Shown piece after piece: positions 16,080-24,334 of a DNA stretch of 64,000 bases. Position 1 is the stretch's first letter, and each line of letters opens with the position of its first letter. This DNA comes from Bacillus sp. AZ43 (GTDB lineage Bacteria > Actinomycetota > Actinomycetes > Mycobacteriales > Geodermatophilaceae), in NCBI GenBank assembly GCA_004570425.1, contig SPQJ01000010.1, positions 41,685-105,684 on the forward strand, read 5' to 3'. The position numbers and the translations under genes were made by a program. The notes below the pieces were generated by a model. The model was not told where the DNA came from. It saw only the letters and a program-made list of their open reading frames with translations, and ran no database searches.

Positions 16080-17657
16080 CTACACAGCGTGGACGAGGGC
16101 ATCGAGGATCGCGGGGGTATGGCGATCTCTGAGCGTGGCCCACGTGGCCGCAACGTCGAACCACGCCCCGTTCGCCGCAGCGGGCATAGCGTCGACACCA
16201 TCCTCATAGTGCGCGGCGACAAGGCTTTCCACCTCCGTTGGGTGGTCGGCATAGGACAGCCGCGCGATGAGTATGGCTTGGTGGGGAGGGTAGCCCCGCA
16301 CGATACTGGCGTAGGCCTCTACGGCCTCGAGGTCATGCACTACGTCCGCGAAGAGGTCGGCCAGCCCGAAGGCGCGAGCAAGGTCGAGAATCACCGTCAA
16401 CCCGTAACTGTCCTTCCTGGCGCCCTTGCGCAGCCCCCGGTAGGGCGACCCAAGCAGCACCCGAACCATCTCGTTTGGCGTGGCGCCGGCCGCGGCGATC
16501 CCATCCGCGTACTCGACACGGTCGAGCAGCCAGATGGCGGCTTCGCGCAGCAGGTGCTCTACCTCCTGCCCCGAGGCGTGCAGGAACACGCAAGTGACGA
16601 GCAGGGAGAAGGCGTAGTCGTCGCTGACCGGATGGCTAAGACCAGGAGTCGCCTCTACCAACGCCTGGAGCCAGCCAGCAACTGCCGCAGCGTCGAAATC
16701 GGCGGTGACGTTATCGTCATTCCTGGCGGCGCCGCTTTCGCTTAGATTGAGCAAACCTCCCATCGAAAGGATCTCGCAAAGCCGCGCGATCTTCACGGGG
16801 TGCGTGGCGAAAGCTGCAAATCCAGGACTGCCACTCAGCGTCTGCGCGACCACATCGGCTGCGGCGAGATTTCGGACTTGGTCCCACGACCGCTGAGCCA
16901 CCTGTCGGAGCAGGGCTCGTGCGACTCTGCGCTGCGCCTCCGCGTCCTCGACGGCCGGCACTTCCCAAGTGGACCGGATGAGGTGATAGGCCAGCTGGGC
17001 TGCAAGGTCCTCGCGCCCGGCGGTTGAAGCTTCTTGGGCCAGCATGGCGGCCGTCAAGACGTTTGCCCATGAGTCGCGTCGAGACAGGTCAAGATCGAAC
17101 CAGGCCGCAGCGTATTCACGGATCAAGGCGTAGGAGCCGCGCCCTGAGCCGAGCTGACCAAGCAACTCCAGGGTCCGCGACCGGTGTCGGGCCGTCACAC
17201 CGTCGACAAGGACGTCGTAAAACATCGGCGCAAGTTCGTCGATGTCCCAGAGCTCTGCTATCAGCTCGTCCCGCGACCGGTGGTGCGCATTGTAGTCCTG
17301 GAATTCGATCGCCGCACCGCCAATAAGCCGGCCATTCGTCACCACGACCAGGCGGCGAGGAAGTATAGGGTCGAATGCGGGGTGCGCGACGGTGCCGGTG
17401 CGCATCGCGTCGACCTGGAGGCGCAGCTCTCTCCAGGACCGAGCGTTGAGGTCCCCCGCCTTGGACTGCAGGCAGTACTGCGTTTCGATGCCGTCCTCCA
17501 GGCGCCGGGCGATGATGTCCTTGCCGAACTCGTATTGCCCGTGTATCAGGTGCACCTGGGTGAACCCGCGAGACCGGAGCAGTGCAATCAGAGGAGCATC
17601 CAGCTCACGCTCCGTCAGGTTCGCGACGTAACCGGCGACTGCGTCGGCGAGAAACAT
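16080..17657 (-). CDS. Mrr-like PD-(D/E)XK nuclease with large helical C-terminus (525 aa)
   Basis: ATG 17657 starts MFLADAVAGYVANLTEREL. Within the first 70 residues lies a restriction-endonuclease core: LLRSRGF, then HGQYEFGKDIIARR (D47) and YCLQSKAGDL (Q64 and K66), matching the D...QxK pattern of Mrr-type nucleases. The remaining approximately 450 residues are alpha-helical without a recognised motif. An in-frame extension to 17759 lacks support. The gene overlaps the end of the upstream partner by 53 bases, implying coupled expression. Likely a DNA-cleaving effector; the trigger is unknown. Confidence 0.65.
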   Translation of the reverse strand: MFLADAVAGYVANLTERELDAPLIALLRSRGFTQVHLIHGQYEFGKDIIARRLEDGIETQYCLQSKAGDLNARSWRELRLQVDAMRTGTVAHPAFDPILPRRLVVVTNGRLIGGAAIEFQDYNAHHRSRDELIAELWDIDELAPMFYDVLVDGVTARHRSRTLELLGQLGSGRGSYALIREYAAAWFDLDLSRRDSWANVLTAAMLAQEASTAGREDLAAQLAYHLIRSTWEVPAVEDAEAQRRVARALLRQVAQRSWDQVRNLAAADVVAQTLSGSPGFAAFATHPVKIARLCEILSMGGLLNLSESGAARNDDNVTADFDAAAVAGWLQALVEATPGLSHPVSDDYAFSLLVTCVFLHASGQEVEHLLREAAIWLLDRVEYADGIAAAGATPNEMVRVLLGSPYRGLRKGARKDSYGLTVILDLARAFGLADLFADVVHDLEAVEAYASIVRGYPPHQAILIARLSYADHPTEVESLVAAHYEDGVDAMPAAANGAWFDVAATWATLRDRHTPAILDALVHAV

Positions 17658-18273
17658 GCTCCTCCTGCTTGCTGATCCACATCTCGGCAAACCGCGCCCG
17701 TTGGGCCGGAGTCCAATCCGGAAGCGCTTTAATCTTCGCAGCGACCGCCGAACCGGCATGCAACTGAGGCGGTCGGACGATGCCCTGGTCGTCCGGCGCC
17801 CATTCTACGAGCTCAAACGCATCAAGAATGCGTTCCCAGCTGAGTTCTTCTCCACTCAAGTCGAGGCTGTTTCCCACCGACTCGACCGCGGTCCCGACGT
17901 GCTGAAAAAGAGCTGGGAGGTACTGGTCAAGAAACGACTCGGCGATTTCGAGCACAATGCGGTGCAACTCCTCGAAGTTGCCTTCGACCAGGTCTGCGGT
18001 AGTCACCGCGTCCGAGTGCTCCATCGGCACCGACGGACTCTCGAGGGCAGTCTGGCGAACCTCCACGCTCACACCGGTCACTCCTTCGGGCAGGGGCAGC
18101 CGACGCAGCCGCGCAAAGATCGGGTCCTCGGCCATGCGCGCATCGATTGCATCGCTGACGAAGCGCACCATCGCACGGTCGAACTCGGGAGTCGCCAGAA
18201 TCGGCGCTGCGCCCACCCCTCCGTCCCATCCCTCCTTGCTCACGACTGGCACGATGCCACGGCACGCCGACAT
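17605..18273 (-). CDS. Unknown partner of the Mrr-like nuclease (222 aa)
   Basis: The frame is open from 18474, but good coding character begins around MSACRGIVPVVS (ATG 18273); a GTG twelve codons later is also possible. It contains no motif I recognise: mostly helical, with an acidic middle (HSDAVTTADLVEGNFEELHR) and a basic C-terminus (SRRRSRRLRREPDGA). It overlaps the nuclease gene by 53 bases. Such long overlaps usually mark stable two-gene operons, so the pair is probably functional together, for instance as sensor or regulator plus nuclease. Confidence 0.55.
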   Translation of the reverse strand: MSACRGIVPVVSKEGWDGGVGAAPILATPEFDRAMVRFVSDAIDARMAEDPIFARLRRLPLPEGVTGVSVEVRQTALESPSVPMEHSDAVTTADLVEGNFEELHRIVLEIAESFLDQYLPALFQHVGTAVESVGNSLDLSGEELSWERILDAFELVEWAPDDQGIVRPPQLHAGSAVAAKIKALPDWTPAQRARFAEMWISKQEEHVSRRRSRRLRREPDGA

Positions 18274-18895
18274 CGCGACTGCGATCTGTGGAGTTGCGGA
18301 CGACTGTGGCCTCCCCGTCACTGCTGTGCGCTGTACTGGACAGTGCGCGACGGCGACCGCCCCGAGACTGGTGGAGGTCAGGGTCGCCGAGCAAACCGCC
18401 CTGGACCGAAAGGCGCGGCCGCGGTCGACAAGACGAGTACCAATGGAATGAGAGAGACGTTGTCCTAGCGGCAACAGACGCCCAATCTAGGCGGGACGCA
18501 GCGAGACTTAGAGCGCCCGTCGCACCGTCCCGTAAACCGGACCCCGGTCGGGAACACCGCAGGACAGAGCGAGTGCTCCCGGCCGCCGTCCCGCAAGACC
18601 CGCCCGGTGAACCTTCCCGCAAGGGGCGGACAACCGGGACGCCCGGCGAGCCGGTCGCAGCCTCGTTGTCCGGCAGCCGTTCGACCTCCGCTCCACCGGG
18701 TTGCAGGCGGCCGTGACGCGAGGCAGGGGCACCCCGGAGCTGATCGCCATCCGCATCTTCAACTCGAAAGAAAGCGAGCTGCTCAGCCGACAATCGCCGT
18801 AAACAACCAACGACATGACGCCCGCGACGTTCTCTACGCCCCCTCCAGGCCTTTCTCGAGCAAGCTGAAGTCCTTACCAAAGAACGGCACGCATG

Positions 18896-18966
18896 CTACC
18901 AATAGCGGTAGTTCGGGCCCCGCTTCGCGGGGGCCATCGCTGCTTCTAGGGGTGACCTGTTGGTCA
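18896..18966 (+). other. Candidate origin of transfer (oriT): three consecutive inverted repeats before the relaxase
   Basis: Three inverted repeats lie in the 90 bases before the relaxase start: CTACCAATAGCGGTAG at 18896-18911, a GC-rich hairpin at 18915-18935 (arms GGCCCCGC and GCGGGGGCC) and TGACCTGTTGGTCA at 18953-18966. Clusters of hairpins directly upstream of a MobF relaxase are where oriT usually lies. The rest of the 712-base interval 18274-18985 shows no gene. Confidence 0.4.
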
Positions 18967-18985
18967 TTGTTTGTGGCATTTGGAA

Positions 18986-21787
18986 ATGCGCGGTGGAATG
19001 AAGGTGTACGCCGGGTCAGCGGCGGCTGCCCGGGTGTACCTGGAGGCCGACCGGGGGCGCGCCGATGACTACTACCTGGCCGAGGGCACCGGCCTGGCCC
19101 GTCGCTTCGTGGCCTGCGACGGACGGGTGGTCGAGCGGGCGCCGCTGGCGGGCGAAGGCTACGAGACGTGGGTGGCCGGCCGCGATCCCGAGACAGGTGA
19201 GCCGCGGGGGCGGCTGCGCACCGACGAGCGTGCGGTGCGGTTCGTCGAGGTGATCGTCAACGGCCCGAAGTCCTGGTCGCTGGCCGCTGCTCTGCACGAG
19301 GACGTCGCGGACGCCTACGACGCCGCCCAGGACCGCGCCGCCGCCCAGATCATCGGCTGGCTCGCCGCCCACGCGACCACCCGGGTCGGCCCGCGCGGCG
19401 GTCAGGTTCAGGTGCCGGTGGAGATGCTGGAGGCGGTGACGGTGCGGCACTACACCTCCCGCGCAGGAGATCCGCACCGGCATCTGCACCTGCAGATCGG
19501 TGCCCGGGTGTTCGCCGCCGAACAATGGCGCGGGCTGCACACCGTCGGCGTGCGTGACTTCCTCGCCGCCATCAACGGGATCGGGCACGCCGCGGTCGCC
19601 TGCGATCCGCAGTTCCGGGCCGCACTCGCCGGACACGGCTACACCCTGGATGCGACTGGAGAAATACTGGAGCTTGCCGCCTACGTCGGCCCGTTCAGCG
19701 CAAGGGCGGCGCAGATCGGGCGCAACCTGGACCGCTACGAACGCGACTGGATGGCGGCGCACCCCCAAGAACAGCCCGGTCCTGCGCTGCGGCGGGCCTG
19801 GGACGCCCGCGCCTGGGCCGAGGGGCGCCCGGACAAGGTCGTCCCCCGCTCCGGGACCGACCTCGTGGCGCGGTGGCGTGCCGAGCTGGCGTCGCTTGGC
19901 TACCGCGATCCCGGCCACCCGGTCCGGCTGGCGCCGGCTCCGATCTGCGCGCTCGACCGCGAGGCTGCCGTCGACAGCGTGCTGACCCGGCTGGCCGCCG
20001 GCCGCTCGGCATGGAACGCCGCCGACGTCCGCGGCGAGGTCGAGCGGCTGATCGCCGCGCAGGGCATCGTCGCCGACGCACCGGTGCGCCTCGAGCTGGC
20101 CGAGGACCTCACCGCCCGCGCTCTGGACCGGTGCGTTCCGCTGGTGGACCGGGAGGGAGTGCCGGAACACGTCCGGTCCTGGACCTCCCGGCCGGTGCTC
20201 GACGTGGAGGCCGACCTGCGGATCCGGTTCGCCGCCCGCGCCGGTCACCCACCGCTGGGGGCACCGCGGCTGGCCGTGCTGCCGGTCGGCGTTGTCCGGG
20301 GCCTGGACGCCGGTCAGGCCGCCGCGGTCGCCTTGCTGGCCGGCGACTGGCGGTTGATGGTCGTGGAGGGCGCGGCCGGGGCGGGCAAGACCACCACGCT
20401 GGCCGCTGCCCGTGACCTGCTGCAGCGGCAGGGACGGCGGCTCATGGTGGTCACCCCGACGCTGAAGGCCGCCCAGCTCGCCCGCGCGGAGGTGGGCGCG
20501 ACCGCCGGGTCGGCGGCGTCTCTCGTCTTCGCTCACGGTTGGCGCTGGAACCAGCACGGCAAGTGGATTCGACTCGCTCCCGGCGAGGTCGACCCGGTCA
20601 CCTGCCGCATGCACACAGGGCCGGCGGAGGGGAACCGGCTGCGGCCCGACGATCTGCTGATCGTCGATGAGGCCGGCATGCTTGACCAGGACACCGCCCG
20701 CGCTCTGCTCACCGTCGCCGACGAGGCCGGGGCGCGGCTGGCGCTGCTGGGGGACCGCCACCAGCTCGCCGCGGTCGGCCGCGGCGGGGTCCTGGACCTT
20801 GCCGCCGCTCAGGTCGACCCGGCGGCCTGCCTGACATTGGAGTCGGTGCACCGCTTCACCCGCACCGACAGCACCGGCCAGTCGGTTCCAGACGGTGAGT
20901 ACGCCGAGCTGACGTTGGCGATGCGGCGGGGTGACACCCCGGGTGTGGTGTTCGACGCCCTCCTCGCCCGCGGCCGGATCCGCCTGCACCCCGACCAGGC
21001 GGCGCTGCAGAACGCCCTCGCCGCGACCGCCGCACACGACCCCGGGGCGGCCGACGTCGCAGTGGTGGCGGACACCCGCGAGCAGGTCAACGAGCTCAAC
21101 GCGGCCATCCGCAACCGGCTGGTCACCGACGGCCGCGTCGACGACGTCCGGGGCGTGACCACGCGGACAGGTCAGCGGATCGGCGCCGGCGACCGGATCG
21201 CCACCCGGCGCAACGACCGCGACCTGGAGGTGGCCAACCGGGACACGTGGACCGTCACCGCGGTCGGCCGACGCGGTGGGCTGCTGGTCACCGCCGGCAC
21301 GGCCACCGGTGAGGCCTCCCGGGGCGATGTCACCCCGGCCGGCGCACGGGTCCGGGTGCTGCCCCCTGACTACGTCACCGAGCACGTGGAGCTGGCCTAC
21401 GCCAGCACCGCGCACGGCGTGCAGGGTGACACCGTTCCCGCCGCGCACGTGGTGATCGGTGACCGGACCGGCGCGGCCTCGGCCTACGTCGGCATGACCC
21501 GCGGACGGGTGTCCAACATCGCGCACCTCGTCGCGGCCGACGTGGCCGAGGCCCGGGCGCAGTGGATCGCCGTCTTCGGCCGCGACCGAGCCGACCTCGG
21601 CCCCGGCCACGCGGCCGAGCTGGCCGCTCGAGAGGCCGCCCGCGACCGCCAGGACCGGTCACGCCACCGGACGGCAGCCGCTCCCCCACGGCCGGTCGCC
21701 CCGGTACCGAGCGTCCCCCGGCCCGAGGCGGAGCGGCGGGGACCATCCCTCGCCTGTGGAGGCGCCGCGCCGGGCATCGGCCGATGA
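18986..21787 (+). CDS. MobF-family conjugative relaxase/helicase (TrwC/TraI-like, 933 aa)
   Basis: N-terminal relaxase domain: tyrosine pair Y29/Y30 in RADDYYLAEG, then VNGPKSWSLAAALHED and the metal-binding triad in DPHRHLHLQIG (near residues 164-170). The C-terminal RecD-like helicase has Walker A GAAGAGKTT (about residue 465), Walker B LLIVDEAGM, LLGDRHQL, and VELAYASTAHGVQG plus AYVGMTRGR near the end. It would nick oriT and unwind the transferred strand. I use ATG 18986; ATG 18998 and TTG 18971 are alternatives. Length is near that of other actinobacterial MobF proteins. No coupling protein is encoded nearby. Confidence 0.93.
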   Translation: MRGGMKVYAGSAAAARVYLEADRGRADDYYLAEGTGLARRFVACDGRVVERAPLAGEGYETWVAGRDPETGEPRGRLRTDERAVRFVEVIVNGPKSWSLAAALHEDVADAYDAAQDRAAAQIIGWLAAHATTRVGPRGGQVQVPVEMLEAVTVRHYTSRAGDPHRHLHLQIGARVFAAEQWRGLHTVGVRDFLAAINGIGHAAVACDPQFRAALAGHGYTLDATGEILELAAYVGPFSARAAQIGRNLDRYERDWMAAHPQEQPGPALRRAWDARAWAEGRPDKVVPRSGTDLVARWRAELASLGYRDPGHPVRLAPAPICALDREAAVDSVLTRLAAGRSAWNAADVRGEVERLIAAQGIVADAPVRLELAEDLTARALDRCVPLVDREGVPEHVRSWTSRPVLDVEADLRIRFAARAGHPPLGAPRLAVLPVGVVRGLDAGQAAAVALLAGDWRLMVVEGAAGAGKTTTLAAARDLLQRQGRRLMVVTPTLKAAQLARAEVGATAGSAASLVFAHGWRWNQHGKWIRLAPGEVDPVTCRMHTGPAEGNRLRPDDLLIVDEAGMLDQDTARALLTVADEAGARLALLGDRHQLAAVGRGGVLDLAAAQVDPAACLTLESVHRFTRTDSTGQSVPDGEYAELTLAMRRGDTPGVVFDALLARGRIRLHPDQAALQNALAATAAHDPGAADVAVVADTREQVNELNAAIRNRLVTDGRVDDVRGVTTRTGQRIGAGDRIATRRNDRDLEVANRDTWTVTAVGRRGGLLVTAGTATGEASRGDVTPAGARVRVLPPDYVTEHVELAYASTAHGVQGDTVPAAHVVIGDRTGAASAYVGMTRGRVSNIAHLVAADVAEARAQWIAVFGRDRADLGPGHAAELAAREAARDRQDRSRHRTAAAPPRPVAPVPSVPRPEAERRGPSLACGGAAPGIGR

Positions 21788-21948
21788 GCACGGCCGCCTC
21801 CACCGGCAGGCGCGGGCCCGGACGCCAGTAACAGGAGGAGAACTAGAGAATTTCGGAAGCAATCGCTGGTCGGCTGTCACCAATCGCACCCAAATGGCGC
21901 CTTCTCCCGTGACGGAGCACAGCCCACCCGAGCCCACCGGAGCCAGCC

Positions 21949-22164
21949 ATGTCCGACAATCCCGCCAGCCGCGAGCCCGAACTGCTCACCATCACCGAGG
22001 CCGCCGAGCTGCTCCGCGCTCCGGTGGCCACCCTCCGGTACTGGCGCCACCTGGGCACCGGTCCGCGCAGCTTCCGCCTCGGCCGCCGCGTCCTCTACCG
22101 CGCCGACGACCTGCACAGTTGGATTGACGCCCAGCGCCGGCGGGCCGGCACCGTCCGCCCTTGA
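21949..22164 (+). CDS. Excisionase-like helix-turn-helix protein (71 aa)
   Basis: A MerR/AlpA-type winged helix: LLTITEAAELLRAPVATLRY, then WRHLGTGPRSFRLGRRVLYR and DDLHSWIDAQ. This is the usual form of excisionase or directionality factors encoded next to tyrosine integrases in actinobacterial elements. The GGAG before the start and its place at the head of the toxin, antitoxin and integrase genes suggest one short operon. It could bind the 11-base-pitch repeats at the element ends. Confidence 0.85.
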   Translation: MSDNPASREPELLTITEAAELLRAPVATLRYWRHLGTGPRSFRLGRRVLYRADDLHSWIDAQRRRAGTVRP

Positions 22165-22175
22165 CCGGAGCCATT

Positions 22176-22436
22176 GTGTCTGACAATATTAGCGGATGGG
22201 AGATCCGGTTCACCCAGTCGGCGAGGAGGCACCGCATCGGCCGGGCCTCCGCCCGGCACGTACTGGTCACGACCGACCCCACGCAGGTCACCACCAGCAG
22301 CGGCGCCGACGCCTGGCTCTACGTCGGACGCGATGAACGAGGGCGAGAGCTGGAGATCGTTGCGCTCGAGGTGGCCGGCGCCAGGCAGCCGTACCTGCTC
22401 GTCATCCACGTCATGCCCACCCAGCTCCGAGGATGA
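22176..22436 (+). CDS. Putative BrnT/RelE-like toxin (86 aa)
   Basis: GTG 22176 has GGAG five bases upstream; a TTG at 22161 overlaps the previous stop. The protein reads WEIRFTQSARRHRIGRASAR, VLVTTDP, WLYVGRDERGRELEIVALEV and LLVIHVMP. The short beta-rich chain with paired basic residues and an LYVGRD..GRELE hairpin resembles BrnT or DUF4258-type RNase toxins. It is followed by a ribbon-helix-helix-like protein with overlapping codons, in the toxin-first order seen in BrnTA. Moderate confidence, since no single catalytic motif is decisive. Confidence 0.5.
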   Translation: MSDNISGWEIRFTQSARRHRIGRASARHVLVTTDPTQVTTSSGADAWLYVGRDERGRELEIVALEVAGARQPYLLVIHVMPTQLRG

Positions 22437-22441
22437 GCCCC

Positions 22442-22765
22442 ATGGCCGACCGCACCCCGCCCGCCGTCACTTCCACCACGCCCATCGGTCCTGACGTCGA
22501 CCTCGACGCCGAGGACGTCCGACTCGCCGACGGAAGCCGACTGACCGAGGACCGAGCAGCGGAGATCGTTGAGGATGTCCGCCGTCGCGCCGGGCGGCCG
22601 TCCCTGACCGGCGACGCTGCCGCCTCACCGCGCATCACCTTTCGGATCGCTCCCAGCACCCGCGACCGGGCCGCCGAGATCGCCGCCCAAGAGGGCAAGA
22701 GCGTCTCCCAGCTGGCCCGCGAGGCACTCGAGGAGCGGGTCGCCGCGGGAGAGCGACGAGCATGA
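22442..22765 (+). CDS. Ribbon-helix-helix-type antitoxin (107 aa)
   Basis: Disordered acidic N-terminus, then RITFRIAPSTRDRAAEIAAQ and EGKSVSQLAREALEERVA, a CopG/Arc-like ribbon-helix-helix (strand followed by two helices). ATG 22442 is chosen with GAGG upstream; ATG 22433 overlaps the toxin stop (ATGA). RHH antitoxins neutralise the toxin and repress the operon, and such a module would stabilise the integrated element. Confidence 0.6.
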   Translation: MADRTPPAVTSTTPIGPDVDLDAEDVRLADGSRLTEDRAAEIVEDVRRRAGRPSLTGDAAASPRITFRIAPSTRDRAAEIAAQEGKSVSQLAREALEERVAAGERRA

Positions 22766-22782
22766 GAGCGAGGCGTTGAGCG

Positions 22783-23877
22783 ATGGCGTCGATCGCCAGA
22801 CGGCCCGACGGCACGTATCGGCCGCGGTTCCGTGACGCGTCCGGCAAGGAGCACGCCCGACACTTCAAGCGGAAGGTCGACGCCCAGCGGTGGCTCGACG
22901 AGATGACCGCCGCGATGGTCACCGGTCAGTACGTCGATCCCGCGGCCGGCCGGGTGACCTTCCGCGAGTACGCCGAACGGTGGCGGGCCACGCAGGTACA
23001 CCGACCGACCACCGCGGCCCACGTCGAGACGATGCTGCGCCGCCACGTCTACCCCCGGCTGGGAGACAAGCGGCTCGGCTCGGTGCTGCCCAGCGACGTC
23101 CAGTCCCTCGTCAAGCAGCTGTCCCTGGACCTCGCCCCGGCGACCGTGGGAGTGGTCCACCGAATCCTCGCGGGGATCTTCAAGGCCGCCGTCCGCGATC
23201 GCCGGATAGTCACCTCACCGTGCGAGGGCACCAAGCTGCCGAAGGTCCACCGGCAACGCATCGAACCGATGGCGCTCGAGGCCGTCGAGGCGCTGACCGA
23301 AGCCATACCGGAGAGATACCGGGCATTGGTCACCCTCGCGGCGGGCACGGGACTCCGGCAGGGCGAGGCCCTCGGGCTCACCGTCGACCGCATCGACTTC
23401 CTGCGCCGGCACCTCACCGTCGACCGGCAGCTTGTCACCATGCCCGACCGGGCCCCCTACCTCGCGCCGCCCAAGACGCAGGCGTCCGTCCGAGTGGTCC
23501 CACTCCCCCAGGTCGTCATCGACGCACTGGCGGTCCACCTCGCCACCTGGCCGGCCGACGAGTTCGTGTTCACCACGGAACTCGGCGACCCCATCCGCCG
23601 CACGGCGTTCTCCGCGGCCGTGTGGCGACCTGCGGTGCGGCGTGCCGGGCTCAGCGGCGTGACGATGCACTCCCTGCGGCACTTCTACGCGAGCCTGCTC
23701 ATCCGGCATGGGGAGTCGGTGAAGACCGTCCAGGCCCGGCTGGGTCACGCGAGCGCCGCCGAAACGCTCGACACCTACAGCCATCTCTGGCCCGACTCCG
23801 ACGACCGGACGAGGGCCGCCGTCGACTCCGTGCTCGGCCGAGCTGCGGACTCCCTGCGGACTGACGCCGCCCGCTGA
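22783..23877 (+). CDS. Tyrosine recombinase / integrase of Element 1 (364 aa)
   Basis: SAM-like DNA-binding N-terminus (TFREYAERWRATQVHRPTTA) and a catalytic domain with GTGLRQGEAL (first arginine, near residue 191), MHSLRHFYASLLIRHGE (H and R), GHASAAETLDTYSHLWPD (histidine, then nucleophile tyrosine near residue 332). All RHRHY landmarks are present. The gene ends 27 bases from the right att repeat in rnpB, the normal integrase position. Its last codons contain two of the TGCGGACT repeats. Confidence 0.95.
   Translation: MASIARRPDGTYRPRFRDASGKEHARHFKRKVDAQRWLDEMTAAMVTGQYVDPAAGRVTFREYAERWRATQVHRPTTAAHVETMLRRHVYPRLGDKRLGSVLPSDVQSLVKQLSLDLAPATVGVVHRILAGIFKAAVRDRRIVTSPCEGTKLPKVHRQRIEPMALEAVEALTEAIPERYRALVTLAAGTGLRQGEALGLTVDRIDFLRRHLTVDRQLVTMPDRAPYLAPPKTQASVRVVPLPQVVIDALAVHLATWPADEFVFTTELGDPIRRTAFSAAVWRPAVRRAGLSGVTMHSLRHFYASLLIRHGESVKTVQARLGHASAAETLDTYSHLWPDSDDRTRAAVDSVLGRAADSLRTDAAR
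23844..23862 (+). repeat. Two TGCGGACT repeats at 11-base pitch (candidate arm sites, right end)
   Basis: TGCGGACT at 23844-23851 and 23855-23862, inside the end of the integrase gene and 42 bases from the right att repeat. They share octamer, pitch and orientation with the three copies at 11514-11543. Confidence 0.5.
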
Positions 23878-23903
23878 ACCCAAATAGGCAGGTCAGCGGC
23901 GAG

Positions 23904-23931
23904 CGACGGACGAGTCGGCCTGTACGCCGGG
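23904..23931. repeat. Right attachment repeat of Element 1 (3' end of rnpB)
   Basis: 28 bases identical to 11378-11405. It forms the 3' strand of RNase P RNA helix P1 plus the adjoining conserved bases, so the intact gene is retained on this side. Confidence 0.85.
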
Positions 23932-24316
23932 TTCTGTCCACGGGTGCCTCGCGGCCTCCCGATGGGCGGTCATCCATCTAGGCCTGCCGTTGCCGGCAGG
24001 CTCGAGCGGTCTACCCGCAGGCATCGGGCGGGCCGCCCTCGAACGCCTGCGCAGGACGCCGTTGCCGCCGTCCCTCTTGACCTTGCTCCGGGTGGGGTTT
24101 ACCGAGCCACACCGGTCACCCGGTGTGCGGTGGTCTCTTACACCGCCGTTTCACCCTTACCAGTGCGAGCACTGGCGGTCTGTTCTCTGTGGCACTGTCC
24201 CGCGGGTCGCCCCGGGTCGCTGTTAACGACCACCCTGCCCTGTGGAGCCCGGACGTTCCTCGGCGACGGGGTCTCCCCCGCCGACGCGACCGCCCAGCCG
24301 ACTCGTCCGTCGTGCC
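23904..24316 (-). ncRNA. rnpB: RNase P RNA, bacterial A type
   Basis: On the minus strand the RNA begins with CGACGGACGAGTCGGC, which pairs with GCCGACTCGTCCGTCG at the 3' end to form helix P1. The conserved core GAGGAACGTCCGGGCTC follows the P2/P3 region (around 24250). The matching 3' P4 block with ACAGAACCCGGC lies near 23930, followed by the 3' P1 strand. Ends are estimated from P1 pairing. It is the catalytic RNA that matures tRNA 5' ends. Element 1 is inserted exactly at its 3' end and has regenerated it. Confidence 0.93.
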
Positions 24317-24334
24317 GAGGAGTCTATGCGGTGG

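Larger units (their letters stand above)
11378..23931. mobile_element. Element 1: integrative mobilizable element in rnpB, carrying defence cargo
   Basis: The limits are two identical 28-base repeats, 11378-11405 and 23904-23931, the second forming the 3' end of rnpB. The integrase gene ends 27 bases from the right repeat. The element encodes integrase, excisionase-like HTH, toxin-antitoxin, MobF relaxase and several defence-like genes, but no coupling protein or type IV secretion genes. It would therefore need a helper for transfer (mobilizable, not self-conjugative). Several cargo genes, especially 12.0-16.5 kb, have visibly lower GC and looser codon use than the flanking core. Confidence 0.85.

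Noticed and set aside
21788..21948. Additional gene between relaxase and excisionase-like gene
   Set aside because: Short frames only; no start with plausible coding content was seen.
11378..23931. Self-transmissible conjugative element (ICE)
   Set aside because: A relaxase is present, but no coupling protein, VirB4-like ATPase or other transfer gene was found, so mobilizable is the safer call.
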